A stretch of 64,000 bases of DNA from Pomacea canaliculata (Eukaryota > Mollusca > Gastropoda > Architaenioglossa > Ampullariidae), in NCBI RefSeq assembly GCF_003073045.1, contig NC_037592.1, positions 18,371,844-18,435,843 on the forward strand, in the 5' to 3' direction. The notes under the pieces were generated by a model, which saw nothing but the letters and a program-made list of their open reading frames with translations, did no database searches and had not been told where the DNA came from. Shown here piece by piece: positions 12,090-24,432 of this stretch; the first letter of the stretch is position 1, and each line of letters begins with the position of its first letter. Position numbers and translations under genes: made by a program.

Positions 12090-14436
12090 CTTAAACGTTA
12101 GATGGATTGACAGCATTCTTATGGTATTCATATAAACAAATATGGAATGCTGCAAATTCTTAAACCCAATACTTAAAACGATTATTTAACAGTAATATGT
12201 TACAATTTACGATTACTAGAGAGAAAATAGTCTCATAAATGTGACACAATGTTATAAACCATGGCCCAGCAAACGAGTGCAAGAAATTAATAAGTTTAAA
12301 AGAGGTGATAAAAGATTATTTACCAAGAACTATCCTGTTAAGATCAGAATAAATAGAACAAAAGAAAACGATAAGTTTAACTTACCTCTGTGTATTTACT
12401 ATTAGAAATGCATAAAATAGGAACGGCAACCACCAGAGTACGATGCCTGAGAAAACACAAATGCTGTCAGACATGGCTTGAGCCCCAAACACAATTTTCT
12501 TACTTGAATTTAACAGCGACGCCAAATATAGACTTACCATCAGTATTAACTTTATGATTATAAGCATAGAAATAATAAAGTCGTCAGTTATGAGGAAGGT
12601 AGCCTCGTAAAGGTCACCTAAATGTAGATACGAATATGCGTGGTGAATAGCTGGGCTTCTTGGGATGAGAAAAGAATCTAATTATGGAGTCCCTGACAAG
12701 ACAGGTGAGAGGCAAATGAAAAATCTTCCTACTGCCTTACTTGTTGGCACCTTGGTTAATCAAATTCTAACATTGGAAGACATGTTTGGTGTTTTAATTG
12801 ACGAATCTTGTATTTCAGTTTTCTGATGATTGATACGTGATTGAACATAGAACATTTAGAGAAATTATCAAATGTAAATACAAAATGATTGAAGGTGAAC
12901 CGTCTTCGTTTAGCCAGACATCGTTGTTTATTAAAGTTAGTAAATCTTTTTGTATTCATTTTGCTATACATCGCAACGGCATTTTCTGCTAGAAGAATAA
13001 ACAGGTCTTAACGGTATATTGCATAGTTTTAACTTACTTATTCTTGTTTTCATTTCCAGGATCAACATTTAACAAGGTTCTTTGAATGTATTGCGTGCTG
13101 CCAGAAACCGATTTGTCTTTTACAACGATAATCGTCAACGGTAACAGATGATGTCATCGCGCCTGTTATCTCAGCAAAAAGTCATCTTTACGTCAAAGCC
13201 AATGAAACTTTTCAAAGCCGCCTTCCTCGGCTTCTCTACTCAACCTTTTACAGGAAACAACGTTAAATGTGATTAGACTTTCCACAGTAACATCAGCCAT
13301 TAATCAAAAGTTTTTATTATCCTTTTTTAAGTCACACAAACGCTGAACAGAGTATGTAAACATAAATATCTTGGAACAGACTAATATTTTTTCCCTCACC
13401 AAGAGAACCAAACAAAAACAGTTTATCATTGATTTTAATTTCCGTTAAAACTAGCCCTTGCCTGAAGACTACCTTTCTCATCAAACTTTAAAGGATTAGA
13501 ATAACAGAATAATGTGTCAATGATTGATATCTGTCGCACTTTATTTTACATTGTGGTTTTTAATAACTGGGAGTAGGATAGATTATAGAGAGACAACCAG
13601 TAGAAAAGTCAGAGGAAAAGATCCAGTGTGTTCCATTAAACCATATCTGTGATTCTAGCTGTACCATTTCTTGTTTTCGAAAATGTTGATGCTAAAAATA
13701 TTGTTAAAAAATACACGCACGTCCTCTGAAACAATACTTGTATTCATTTATAGTGTTAAAAAATGTAAATGTCCTAAATTCAGCAGGTAAATTAAATAAG
13801 CGCTTCCTTTATTTCTGTATTGTCAATGTTTACAAATACATACATGCCTTACATACATACAAGACCGTGAAAATGGCGCGTGCACACGCACACACACAGC
13901 ACATGTGCAAAATCTACTTACAAAAAAAGTAAGGTGTGAAAGTTTGCACAATGTGTATGTAATCCCAAGCACACTATTAGACGAGACACAAAATGACCAC
14001 TTGCCTCGAGACTGTCCAGTTTAACAATCGGACCTCGATAAGTCGACCGTCCCTAAGTCGAAAACCTCCCTATTTCGAATTAATTGCTAGTTCTCGGCCA
14101 AACGCCTGCGCCTTTACTCCATTTTCCCGAACTCGAAAGCTCTGTAAGTCGAATTTTTTTTTCGGGTCCCTTTGAGTTCGACTTATCGAGGTCCGACTGT
14201 ATATTCACAGGAAACTTATTTTACAAAGATCGGAAGAACATCATGGTCATGTTTTACCTCTGAGATACCTTCAGATCAAGAAAGACCTTAACATGTTAAG
14301 AGATGTCGGACATGTTTGAGAAAGAGATCTTCCATTTTCAGGGTTATCAGTTTTCACTTTGATGGCTGCACCAAAAAACTTGAGGTTGAAGAAAAATCTC
14401 TCGGGGTGGGGAAAACACGTAGAAAGAGGTACGTAC
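12090..14436. other. intron-like sequence between Sushi exons
   Basis: AT-rich sequence with no supportable exon. It holds the inverted-repeat element at 14,025-14,199 and a short CA-rich patch near 13.88 kb. Confidence 0.4.
14025..14199. mobile_element. 175-bp TA-flanked inverted-repeat element (Tc1/mariner or pogo type MITE)
   Basis: The left end CAATCGGACCTCGATAAGTCG is matched, inverted, by the right end CGACTTATCGAGGTCCGACTG. It is followed by TA at 14,200-14,201; the left TA has changed to AA. Internal copies of GTCGAA-like blocks resemble the subterminal repeats of Tigger-type elements. No coding capacity is present. The superfamily is assigned from the TA target and the resemblance of the ends. 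Confidence 0.7.
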
Positions 14437-14619
14437 AGGTGAGAGCATACGATGATGCAAGCATTTCCCGTTCCGCTGCCACTTGTCTTTTACACACTGA
14501 ATTGCAAACCGTTTACCGATATGAACAAAGTCTTTCTGACAAAGAACCTGTGCCTCATTCATGTCCTCTCTAGTGCCTTCGAAATTTTCAAACACTGGAT
14601 ATTTATGTCACAATACGTG
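14437..14619 (-). pseudogene. Sushi domain exon with a frameshift near its first cysteine
   Basis: The minus strand reads PVFENFEGTRED, VLCQKDFVHIGKRFAIQC and KWQRNGKCLHHRMLSP before a GTACGT donor. It is clearly a paralogue of the 43.6-43.9 kb Sushi exon (PVFENAEAAKW, CQKNFVYLGQRPAAQC). The first cysteine (TGT GAC ATA AAT, giving CDIN) lies in a different frame from the rest because of an indel near 14,602. The exon is therefore either broken or misread by one base. Without RNA reads the two cannot be separated. Confidence 0.5.
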
Positions 14620-17600
14620 CTTTGAATATTGTAATCAAGTCAGGAAACATGATTCTGTGTAGTAAAATTGAATGTTTTCCTTTAAAACAGATGGTTTTTA
14701 AAAATAACAAGTGATAAATCTGTATTTACAATGGTGATAAACTTCTGTTATCTAACACTTAATCACATAAAGCTTATGCACTATTTATTACAAAAGAAAG
14801 ACACCGCAGTGAAACAAGAAGGAATAATAGATGATGCGGATAGAGATGGGAGTTGATATCTTCTTTTCCAGATTTTTTTTTTTCAAATTTTGAGTTATAA
14901 AAAGCTAACATATGATTATTTGAGTTTTCATAATACGGGATTAGTACTAAGATTTAATATCTTGGATCGGAGACCTTTCAAGCAAACAAAGGTACAAGTA
15001 AAAATGTTTTAGGAGTTATGTTTTAAACTATATAGACTGTTTTGATGGAGGTTTACATGATGGCTATTGAGTAGAACGAGTATTTCATGCTTTGTCTTGA
15101 ATAAGTGAATGTATGGATTGAGTTTGAGGGGATCTGCCGGTGTAATTGATCGTATATATCCAGTTCATGTGTTGTCATAATGGGTGCTTTAGAAGAAGCT
15201 GTGATCTTAGGACTATTATTTGTGGGTTATTTGATCTTGGGTTTTCCATTTGATTTTGTCTTTCTTTTCCGTTCTGCTAGTTTAATTAATTATGATTTCA
15301 TCTTTTTTATTTTAATTGCCAAGAAATGTTTTACACAACTTCTCAGCAAATTTTTCTTGCATGAATCTTTTACTTTAATGGGTACTTAAAGTTGCTGGTC
15401 ATTCAATTAAGTGTCTAACACCGTGTATCCATAACAGGGCGTGTTTATTCAGTATAGTTGTTCCAGTAAACGCAAGTTTCCTCGTAGATTTTTATGCCAG
15501 AGACTTGATTAAGAGGAGAGATGTATAGTTTGGCAAAAAATCCGATTCCACAGTTTCTAAAGGAACAGAAAGTAACAGCTTCAGCCATTCCCACTACAAG
15601 GGTTCAGTGAACCTTATGCTCACTCATGCACGCTTTCTTAAATCTTCCTATTTCCATGCATTCCAGCTGGCGCAGCTAAGGGCGACAATCGCTGCCTCCC
15701 AACAGACAAGGGTGACAACCCCCGTTCCTAACAATTCACATCCACCTAAATAATTCTGGGCAACTATAGAAACCCTGACCGGGATATATTTACAAATTAA
15801 AACCTTTTTTTAATCATCTTCAAGCAAATCCCGAGAAAGATTTAGGTACATCATGTTATTAATATATTTATTATGCTCATAGTTCGTCAAGAAAAAATAA
15901 TTTTATAACAACAATTTATTGTTACTTGTGTAACTTATCGATAGCTTCCTTGTGCATAGCTTCAGTTTCAGGTTTTTATAAAATATCAAATATTTCATGA
16001 TTGTCGGAATACTGTTCAAGAAAGACACTATCGACTTTTGAGGATTAGGAGGAGTTTGCTACATTACAATATATATATAGCATGCCGACAATCTCTCTCA
16101 CACACATAAACATACACATACACACAAAACATTTACACACAAATGAACAAGCGCAAGAACACACGGGCACAAAATTACACAACACATTACATAAAAATAA
16201 GCAAACAAATGCGTCTACACTTTCGCACCAGACTGTAATTACAAGTGCGATCACGCACAGCACAATGGATTGAAGATATTTAATACCATAGATGCCTTAC
16301 ACCACCTTTCATTGAACAATGCATATCCTGTTGCTAGCCTTTTATTAACTTAAAGGAAATTGCATACTGACAAGTAGTTTATAAAGTCAATGAGTGAGAA
16401 GATTTTGTTGTAGCCTGATGCTGCCTTCACACGAAACTTGGATACATATATATCTGTCAATATTTCTTTTGCAGATGACTTAAATGACTGCACACATTGT
16501 TTAGACTCAGCCACTTAACAAGAGACGTACATTCTATGACCGTTTTACTACCTGTCAAAATAATGATGATGGAAATTAACGATTAAAAATCCTTTAACAA
16601 ATGATAATTTACATAATGTACATATTTCTTTTTCTATGAGAGAGTTACACATATAGACATATATATTTTGTCAAAAGAAAGTTACTTTATTTCAGCAAAT
16701 TCTACGCTTTATCTTTAACGCGTACTTTTTTTTTAAAGGAAGGAATTAACGAGAAGCAGCAGCAATACTCACGCGCACACACTCAAAGAGTAAGAAAGCA
16801 GAATGATTTATGAACACAAGTAGTAAAATATGTAAAATTAAGCATCAGAAAAAGTACTCAATAAATAAATGCACCGAAATATTTCCAGATTTGGAGATTT
16901 AGTTCTGCAAGATACCCTGCTTGGTTTGGTTTCTCATTTTGCGAGGTAATTAATAGTTGTCCACGAACGAGGTGCGAGTGGCAGGAAGATGCTTGTGCCG
17001 GTGAACGGGGAGAAGGAGGGTCTAGAAAACAAGATGCACAAAGCAACTATTACAATTATAAATTAACCAGGAAAAGCGCTTGTTTGACCTTTTAGAAAGT
17101 TTTTTTGGTATAATTTAGAAAATGCATCCCAATTACACTAAGGAGTATTTTGTGCACAAGTCGTTATGTACGCCTACGAGGCAAACAGACTAAACTTTGC
17201 ATTAATTTGGTGCTCTCAGCAGTGTCAGAAAAAGATAAACGTAAACTAAAGAGCATGTGTCACTTCCAGCTAAAATAGTTTATCAAGCATGCAAACGCGC
17301 ACATTGCAATACCACTGGTACACGTCACACCTTCAAAGCAGATTTAAAGCAAAAGAGAAACTGTTCAAGTTGTGTGTGTGAAAGAGAGAGAGAGAGAGCG
17401 AGAGAGAGAGAGAGAGCCAACTTCAGGAAAAAAGAATATTCGTGAACAACGTCTTAATGAAAACAGAATTAGAGTTTCAGTACTCTCTGTTCAGAGAGAG
17501 AGAGAGAGAGATATACAGAGAGAGAGAATAGTATTCTAACAAAACAAGAAAAGCTCAAAGATCAACTTAATACTACAAGAGAGAGACATAACCAAGGACA

Positions 17601-17781
17601 CATTGCTTCTCGCTATCTGTAGGTAAATAAATAATGTTCAATACTAGAATTTAGTAGACTTTTTCAAATGATTTGTCAGGTTATATCTATACATCTGGTA
17701 GGTGTGTAATATACGTTGCTATGCATGTGTCTGTCATTTTGCAACTCACGTGGTCTTGAGGCTCTTATCTGCCCTTTGTCC
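14620..17781. other. gap between the two array sections
   Basis: No firm gene is seen. On the minus strand at about 17.02-16.86 kb an acceptor TTTTCTAG is followed by a 53-codon open frame ending at 16,858, with a first-strand-like hydrophobic piece in another frame. This may be a remnant galectin first exon or an alternative 3' exon, but the evidence is weak. An AATAAA on the minus strand lies near 16,687. CA-rich and (GA)n microsatellites are also present. Confidence 0.3.
17382..17527. repeat. (GA)n microsatellites
   Basis: Two imperfect GA runs, at 17,382-17,416 and 17,492-17,527, are separated by about 75 bp of ordinary sequence. Confidence 0.9.
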
Positions 17782-20700
17782 TCATATTCTTGACTTACAT
17801 AGCCTGCTCACCACCCAGCCGCCAGAGCGGTCACAGTGAACATCTCCGTCTTTCAGGCTGGCCAACATGAAACCTTCATTGCAAGTAACATTTCCTTCAA
17901 CCCTATTGCTCGTCATCTTCAAAACCAATGTTCCGTTAGCAATGGACGGAGCCAGATCTTGTCTGCAGAAATTTACTTTATGTTGGTTACATGCAAGGTC
18001 AATTTCCAAGACGGTCAATGAAGTTTTAAAATATTTAATGTTTTTCATAGACCGACCGGAGGAATAGAGTGTCCAGCTGTCAACTCCGTTGATGAGGAGC
18101 TGAAAAATACCGTAATATGAACGGAACACATATCTTAAGATGCATTTTTATAGAAAGCAGTCAAGCTAGCTGGCATGATCATCGTTGTACGTACACCACT
18201 AGTTAGACCGTCGCCTACACACCTACAGCACGATCGAAGCAATCCACATCCACACGCAGTTAAAACCTATAAACCGGAGTACGCAAAAGTGTCATTTCTA
18301 AATGTTCTCTTCTGCCTGTTATTTAAAAGATGAATGATCCACAATACTAGATAATAGTCAATTGATACTCCTCAATACATTGTATAGCCAGAAGCTATGG
18401 TGGGATGGTAGTTTAAAACAAATTAAAAAAGTGAAAAGCAGTGTTGTGTGGGTACAAGGTGTTTCAAGATGCCTACATAGAGTATTATAATAAAAAAAAT
18501 TAAAAAAAACGAACTACACATTATCAATATCGATCATCAAACTGGAGAGGTCCTAGGGAATTTTACTTTTTTTCCCCCGAAATAAGATTTCGGCAGTATA
18601 TTCGATAGCTAAAATAAGACACAAACACACACAATGCGCATACAATAACCTCCACTTTAGCTTTTTTGAAGATGCCTAGCTCTTTGCTTTGAATATGAAA
18701 TACATTGAATAATATTGTCAAAGTGAAACACAATACAATAATATTGGTACGAAAGTGCCTATCAGACAGATCACAATAGCAGATCAAAATAGTACAAGAA
18801 TTAATTAGAATACTAATAAGAAGAGATAATATTATTAACAACTCTTTATCTCTTTACTCACACTCACGCACACATTGCACATACTTTTCAGTAAAAGAAA
18901 AAAAAACCAAAACACGTCATGTAGCCTTTTGTAAAAAAGACGAGCCTATGAAAAGTCTGGTCTGTTTTTTTATATCTATATAAACCTAAATTGTTTATGT
19001 ACAAATAAAGTCGTCGTTTATTGATATATATATAGATAAAACTAACGCGTATAGACAACGGTTATATGAGCACACGTATCTGCGAATCTGTCTACTAATT
19101 TACTTACCTGCATCTGATTGTCACTGAGGGCCTTGACTTTAATAAACACGATCTCGTTTGGATTTATTGACCATGACGTCAAGATATTTGATGCCAGCCT
19201 CAGTTCATCACATACCAAGGATTTAGCTGCAAGCTTCCTCTCAGGAAGAATTTCAAAGAGAAATAAAACGTCCTCATCGTCTGTGAAGGACAAATAGGGC
19301 CTGAAAATATAACATTTTGCATAATAATTTTAGTGAAATCATAAACTAAACATTTTGCGTAATCATTACAGTGAAATCATCTTGGACTCCTTGATTAGCC
19401 CTTATCCCTCACGCACCCACATGATCGTTGGCATCTCTCTCTATATATATAAGTCTGATAAATGAAAGAAAACTCTTTAGTCGTTCCGATCACTCTATGG
19501 TGCATCTGCTGTCCTTCATTAGGCAAGCTTGCAGATGCTCGGACGAGACCTGCTGGAATCAGAAGGCTAGAGGTAAACAACACGGCTGTCTTGCCTGAAG
19601 TGACAGAGACATTGACAGCCCTGCGCGACATTCACGAGCAGAGAGGCGTCGACAAGTTTTACTTTGTTCTCTGTGAAGAACTCTGCATTCCAACACGCCA
19701 CATCAGGTTGTGGCCTCTGGGCCAACGACAAGCCATGATTTAACGGCAGTTTCATGGATTGAGATAAACGTCAGTGTCATGGATTGAGATAAACGTCAGT
19801 GTCATGGATTGAGATAAACGTCAGTGTCATGGATTGAGAGAAACGTCAGTGTCATGGATTGAGAGAAACGTCAGTTTCATGGATTGAGAGAAGGCGAAAA
19901 CTGACGCACACAGGTCTAATGACAACACAATGATTAGACGGGATAAATACGATCTAACAGAAAAGCAATCCATGAAAGTGGACTGTGAGTGTAAACACTC
20001 CCAAGCTGTGTGGCAAACCGTCAACGACTGTAGAAAGACAATACCGATAACTGATGCAGACTCCACATTGCGCTCTCCTAGATAGGCTTCATGACTTCGA
20101 CGACCTATTCAACTTAACAACAGAACACGAGTGACAGCTATGAACCTGTGTCTTCTTTATCAGCTCCCTAAGTACAAATGAGCACGAGATTAAAAACTTA
20201 TCCCGTCAACAAAAGGACATGAAAGCAGCAGGGCCTTATGATGTGTCTACGCGGACCAGCACTTTTCTATCTTTAGATATTTCTCCAAAATATCCCTTCA
20301 ACTCTCCATTCTCCATTACCTAGAATCCCTTGTCTTCTGTGGATTCCTTTTTTAAGGTTACAGCTCACCTATTGTTCAGCAGAAACTCTTCGATAAGCTC
20401 TTGGCTTGTAGCCCCTCCCGATCAGTCTGTTTCTGTATCCTTGACTTCTTGCACAGCCCGAGAGAGTTGGATGGCGAAGTTTGATGATGATATGATGGTG
20501 AAATGTCTCATTGCGAGCAGTGATGAGAATGTGTACTACGTGGTAGCGTTATTCGATGAAAATAGAAAAAAAACCTTAGCATGGCTAAGACCAAGGAGAT
20601 CGTAGCTGACTTCTGCAGGAAGAGATATTTTATGGAACCTGTCATTATGAGTAACCACTTTTAACAACAAGATTATAGAACAGATTGACCATTTCAGGTT

Positions 20701-22501
20701 CCTGGAAACCACCTTTCCCGATGACCTTAGCCGGGACAACTATTGGAGTCTATCATCAAGAAGGCAATGCAACAACTTTACTTTCTACGATAGCTTCAAA
20801 ATCATGCCTCATAATGGACACTCTTGTCCAGTCTCATTAGGCAGTGATCAGTATGGTTGCTGACATTCTCAATCATCGTTTGGTACGGTATCATTATCCA
20901 GAAAGACGAAGTCCTACTTAACTGGTTTTCGCATCTAGCATCAGAGGCTATGTAAAGGCATCTTAAAACCAGAACGAGACCTAGTAGGCCAGTGCAGAGG
21001 CTACAAATATTTGCGCTGACCATCTAACATCCGTGATATTAGACAGATCTCTCTTCTCGTTCCCACATTTACGATCAAAGAACAACTTTTAAAAAGTCAT
21101 TAGATTGATACCATTTTTTGCACAGCATGTTGTTCACGATAATACGTTTGTGTGATTTTATTTTGTTTTCTGAACAAACAACTGTTTTCAATGGATGTTT
21201 AATGATTATGCTAGTCATATTGTTAACAATGTAAGTGAATAAGACGAAAGGTTATCAAAGAGACGTCCATGTTGTTTTGATTCCTTACGCACTTTTAGCA
21301 CGTAGCACGTCAGTGTGCCATATTTAGATCATTTCTGTGCACCCAGCATTGGGATACATGCGCTGTGATAAATGTTTTAGACTATTTTGAATTGTTTGTA
21401 AATATATCTTGAAACTCAGTCTAATCAGCTGGTATAATTGTTTTTCCCTATCTATATATTGCAGAGTGTGCTTAATTCTCTTGCATCTGCGCTTTACTAT
21501 CCTGTATACACTTTTCTTCCATATGTACATATTAGAGCACATAAATGGTTGCATTCATGACACAACCTGTACAACTTGCTGTGACCTATATATATATTGC
21601 ACTTTGTGAAGACCTATTGTGCTCAAAGTTCAGTAAAGAAATTAATATTTTATTTAACTTTACAGCTCCGATTATACTGTGAGCACGATTTTTTTCTGTC
21701 TTACAGAATATACAAAAAGTTAAAATTAAATAAATTTTTAAAATATCTTATTAAAAATATTATACTTTTTAATTTTTAAAAAATTAGAAATGTTTGAGTA
21801 AAAGCTAAGATGTCTGCTGCTGCATTCGACAAATTATATGGAGAGAGTTTGTTTAATTAGATCAAATATGCATCAAAATATTAATAAGCAAAGAAGTCCT
21901 GTATATTTCATTTCTTTCACTTTTTTCTTACTTTTCATACCTAAAGAGTGTAGTAATAGTATGCGTTTTCTGACCTTTTCTTTGATATAAGAAAAATCTT
22001 TAATCATTTCTCTTTAGTTTGCCAAACAGCAAGTTAACTTTGGCATTACGTCTGATTAAAGAATTACTATAACTCAACCTAAGACAAACTAGCAGTGCAT
22101 CGTAACCTCCCTTCTGTTTTATAGAAAAATAGAACCCTCTTGGATCTCTAGAAAAGTTAAAATCCTAATATATTAGTTTCATATATTTAATGTTCTAACT
22201 ACTATACCTAACAGACTTTTCCTAACAGTAATTATAGCTGGTTTTGTTAATTAAGGAAAAAACTGTTTTATTCGTTGTACAGCAATCTCCTTTATTTGAT
22301 TTTAAGAAACATGAAACAACTCTACAGTCAATAAGTTGTATCCCCTAATCTGTGAAAGCGATCATTTGCCACATAGCTTTGTGGATGCTAACAGAAAAGT
22401 AAAAACACATAAAAAAGACATTACCGTTCTTTTGATGTTGTGTTAGCTGACAAACAGATTTCAGAAACAGAAGGCATGATTGATGGGAGAGGATATCCTT
22501 T
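17782..22501 (-). CDS. galectin-like plus Sushi module, probable 3' end of the main array
   Basis: Three exons in minus-strand order. 22,501-22,425 (77 nt; YPLPSIMPSVSEICLSANTT) is the first galectin-like exon. 19,300-19,108 (193 nt; SFTDDEDVLFLFEILPER) is the second. 18,099-17,782 holds the last galectin strands (LLINGVDSWTLY, FKTSLTVLEIDL) and a Sushi domain (CRQDLAPSIANGTL, VEGNVTC, VHCDRSGGWVVSRLC). Phases are 0/2/0 and all frames stay open. After the fourth Sushi cysteine the frame runs KSRI and stops, so this could be the C-terminus of the protein. A strong GTAAGT donor overlaps the last cysteine codon (T|GTAAGT at 17,798), so splicing onward is also possible. The first intron is long (3.1 kb) and has taken in a retrotransposon piece and a minisatellite. 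Confidence 0.65.
19753..19890. repeat. 25-bp minisatellite
   Basis: About 5.5 tandem copies of a 25-bp unit starting CATGGATTGAGA, with starts at 19,753, 19,778, 19,803, 19,828, 19,853 and 19,878. The last copies change ATAAAC to AGAAAC. It lies inside the first intron of the 17.8-22.5 kb module. Confidence 0.9.
20190..21060 (+). mobile_element. decayed non-LTR retrotransposon (reverse transcriptase fragment)
   Basis: With frameshifts, the plus strand gives MKAAGPYDV (compare the KAAGPDGV motif before RT domain 1), then AKFDDDMMVKCL at the place of the FADD catalytic motif. MAKTKEIVADFCRKR and SIIKKAMQQLYFLR follow; both are typical of the region after the active site in CR1/L2-like LINEs. 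Several stops and frame changes show it is dead. It sits antisense in an intron of the array. Family placement is an inference from motif order. Confidence 0.65.
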
Positions 22502-22766
22502 CTGTGTAAAAAAAAAAAAAACAAAACAAAAGAGATTAGACTAAAACGTTTCACAATTCTTCCTTTACTCTTTCACTTTAAAGTGAACATAAAAACATAA
22601 TATAAAGATCCAAAACAGTTCACTTAAATGATATAACGCCGAAAACAATTTTATGTGTGGAAATGAATTTAAAATATAAACACATAAAAATACACCATTT
22701 GACGGACAAAAAATTCTAAGTTCTCAGAAACCATCACAAGCACATTTTTTTTAAATTAACTCTTAC

Positions 22767-24243
22767 CTCCACGGAATGTAAAGGTACGCACTGCTCACTC
22801 ATCACCCATCCTGCTTTCCTGTCACAGTGGTTGGTAGACTTGCCTTTGTTGATCAAAGAAAGTCGTTGTTACACACGGCGCTACCCTCAAGCCTGTCCTG
22901 TGTCTTACGCCAAGTCAAGGCGCCGTTATCCAGTGACGGGGCCAGCTCCTCTCTGCAGAAGTTGGTTCTGTGGCGGTCGCCCACCACGTCAATCGCCATA
23001 ACGACCAACGACGTAGACAAGTGCATCAGGTCTTTAAAGTTGTAGCCAGAAGGGTACATATATCTATAAAAGCCGTTGATCACGAGCTAAACAAAAGAAA
23101 TGTTTCAGCATGTTTATTACGTGCTGTAGCAATAACAGGCGTAAATGTCATTTACTAGAAACGAAAAATTAACCTAAAGCTAGAAACCAAAACTATTGCA
23201 TATAACTATGATGGGTGGTTCTTTCATACACCTCAAGATGTCTCCATCTCCTTATATATCTTATGCTTTTTTCTCTTCTTTTCTCCTTCTCTACGTATAG
23301 CACACAAATTTAAACACACACACACACAATCTCACACACTTCAGCGACGCGTGTTCGTTTTGCCACAGCGACTGGATCTGGTGAGAAGACACCAAGTACT
23401 TCTACTACCTTTAGGTCACTGACAAAGGTAGTGTCAATACCTTTCCTATTTAATGGTAAAGGAACACTATAAGCACAAAAACTGCTTACTTGGTTCCCGT
23501 TAGACACACGTAATATATCTGGGTAACCATTCAATATAGTAAACATTTGCTTACATTTACTAACATTACGTACAAGTACATCTTACCTCGATATCTTTAT
23601 CTGAGTGAATTTTCAATTTCATGAACGCTCTTGCATTCCGCTTTACTGTCCACAGAGTTTTAAATTTTTTTTGTTGTCGCCAAATACCGGTAACATACGT
23701 GCTAGCGAGTACCGTTCCTTCATCAAGGTCGAATCGAAACTGAATCCGGTTATTTACTCCATCTCTCAACGAAATAACAGGTCTGAAAAAAGTCAAAAGG
23801 CCACAGTAATATCAGCCTAATCTTTATTGCTTTCCTTTTTAGTTCAATTTCACTGCGTTTAAGCGATATTTTCAGCATAGCACTCTGCAATGTTGTCGCA
23901 CAACTTCTGGTTTTTGACATGTACCATTCATGTAACAGGTGTAAGATTTTTGACCGGGCGAACGCCGTCGTAGGAGAACTGACAAACCGATGTTTCCCTG
24001 CTTGACGCTAAACCCTTCTTATTATAGCCTCCTAAGCAATAACACACCAAACATGTGGCAAAACAAATAGCATAATCAACTTACTCAAGCGACTTACTAA
24101 CTTAGATCGTTTGAATCCTTTCCGTGTGTTCTATAAAGGGACTACAATGAGACGCCTTACCTTCTGTCTCCTTCAGTGCTGGCTGTCAAATACAATTCCT
24201 GCTCAGCTCTTAGAGGTTCGGGTAGAAGAAAGACTGCATTTGC
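22767..24243 (-). pseudogene. galectin-like plus Sushi module with a 1-bp frameshift in the Sushi part
   Basis: Exons 24,243-24,161 (83 nt; ANAVFLLPEPLRAEQELYL), 23,782-23,587 (196 nt; PVISLRDGVNNRIQFRFDL, TYVTGIWRQ, AFMKLKIHSDKDIE) and 23,086-22,767 (320 nt; LVINGFYRYMYPSGYNF, then CREELAPSLDNGALTW). The sister exon at 27.3-27.6 kb has 321 nt. Here one base is missing near 22,855 (GATCAAAGAAAG against GATCAAGAGAAAG), which makes a stop right after VCNNDFL. The rest is nearly identical to the sister and keeps good splice sites, including GTAAGAG after the Sushi domain. It is either a single-base loss-of-function allele or a consensus error. If real, it would truncate every transcript reading through it. 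Confidence 0.7.
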
Positions 24244-24432
24244 CTGCGGAAAATGTCATTTTTTAAACACAACTACTTTTTTTTAAGAAAGCTGATTGCC
24301 ACTGATTCGTTCGGCCACAAACGTTAACACATGATACTTGTAGGGTCTATGGACACAAATGGCCTCGATTTAGATGTAAACGAGAGAATGAGGCAAGGCT
24401 ATAACCGCAATCAGGACAAGACAATCACTAAC

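Noticed and set aside
16045-16263. Cysteine-rich minus-strand frame with a hydrophobic start, possible signal peptide
   Set aside because: No ATG in frame at the hydrophobic part; the cysteines come from a (CA)n-type simple repeat.
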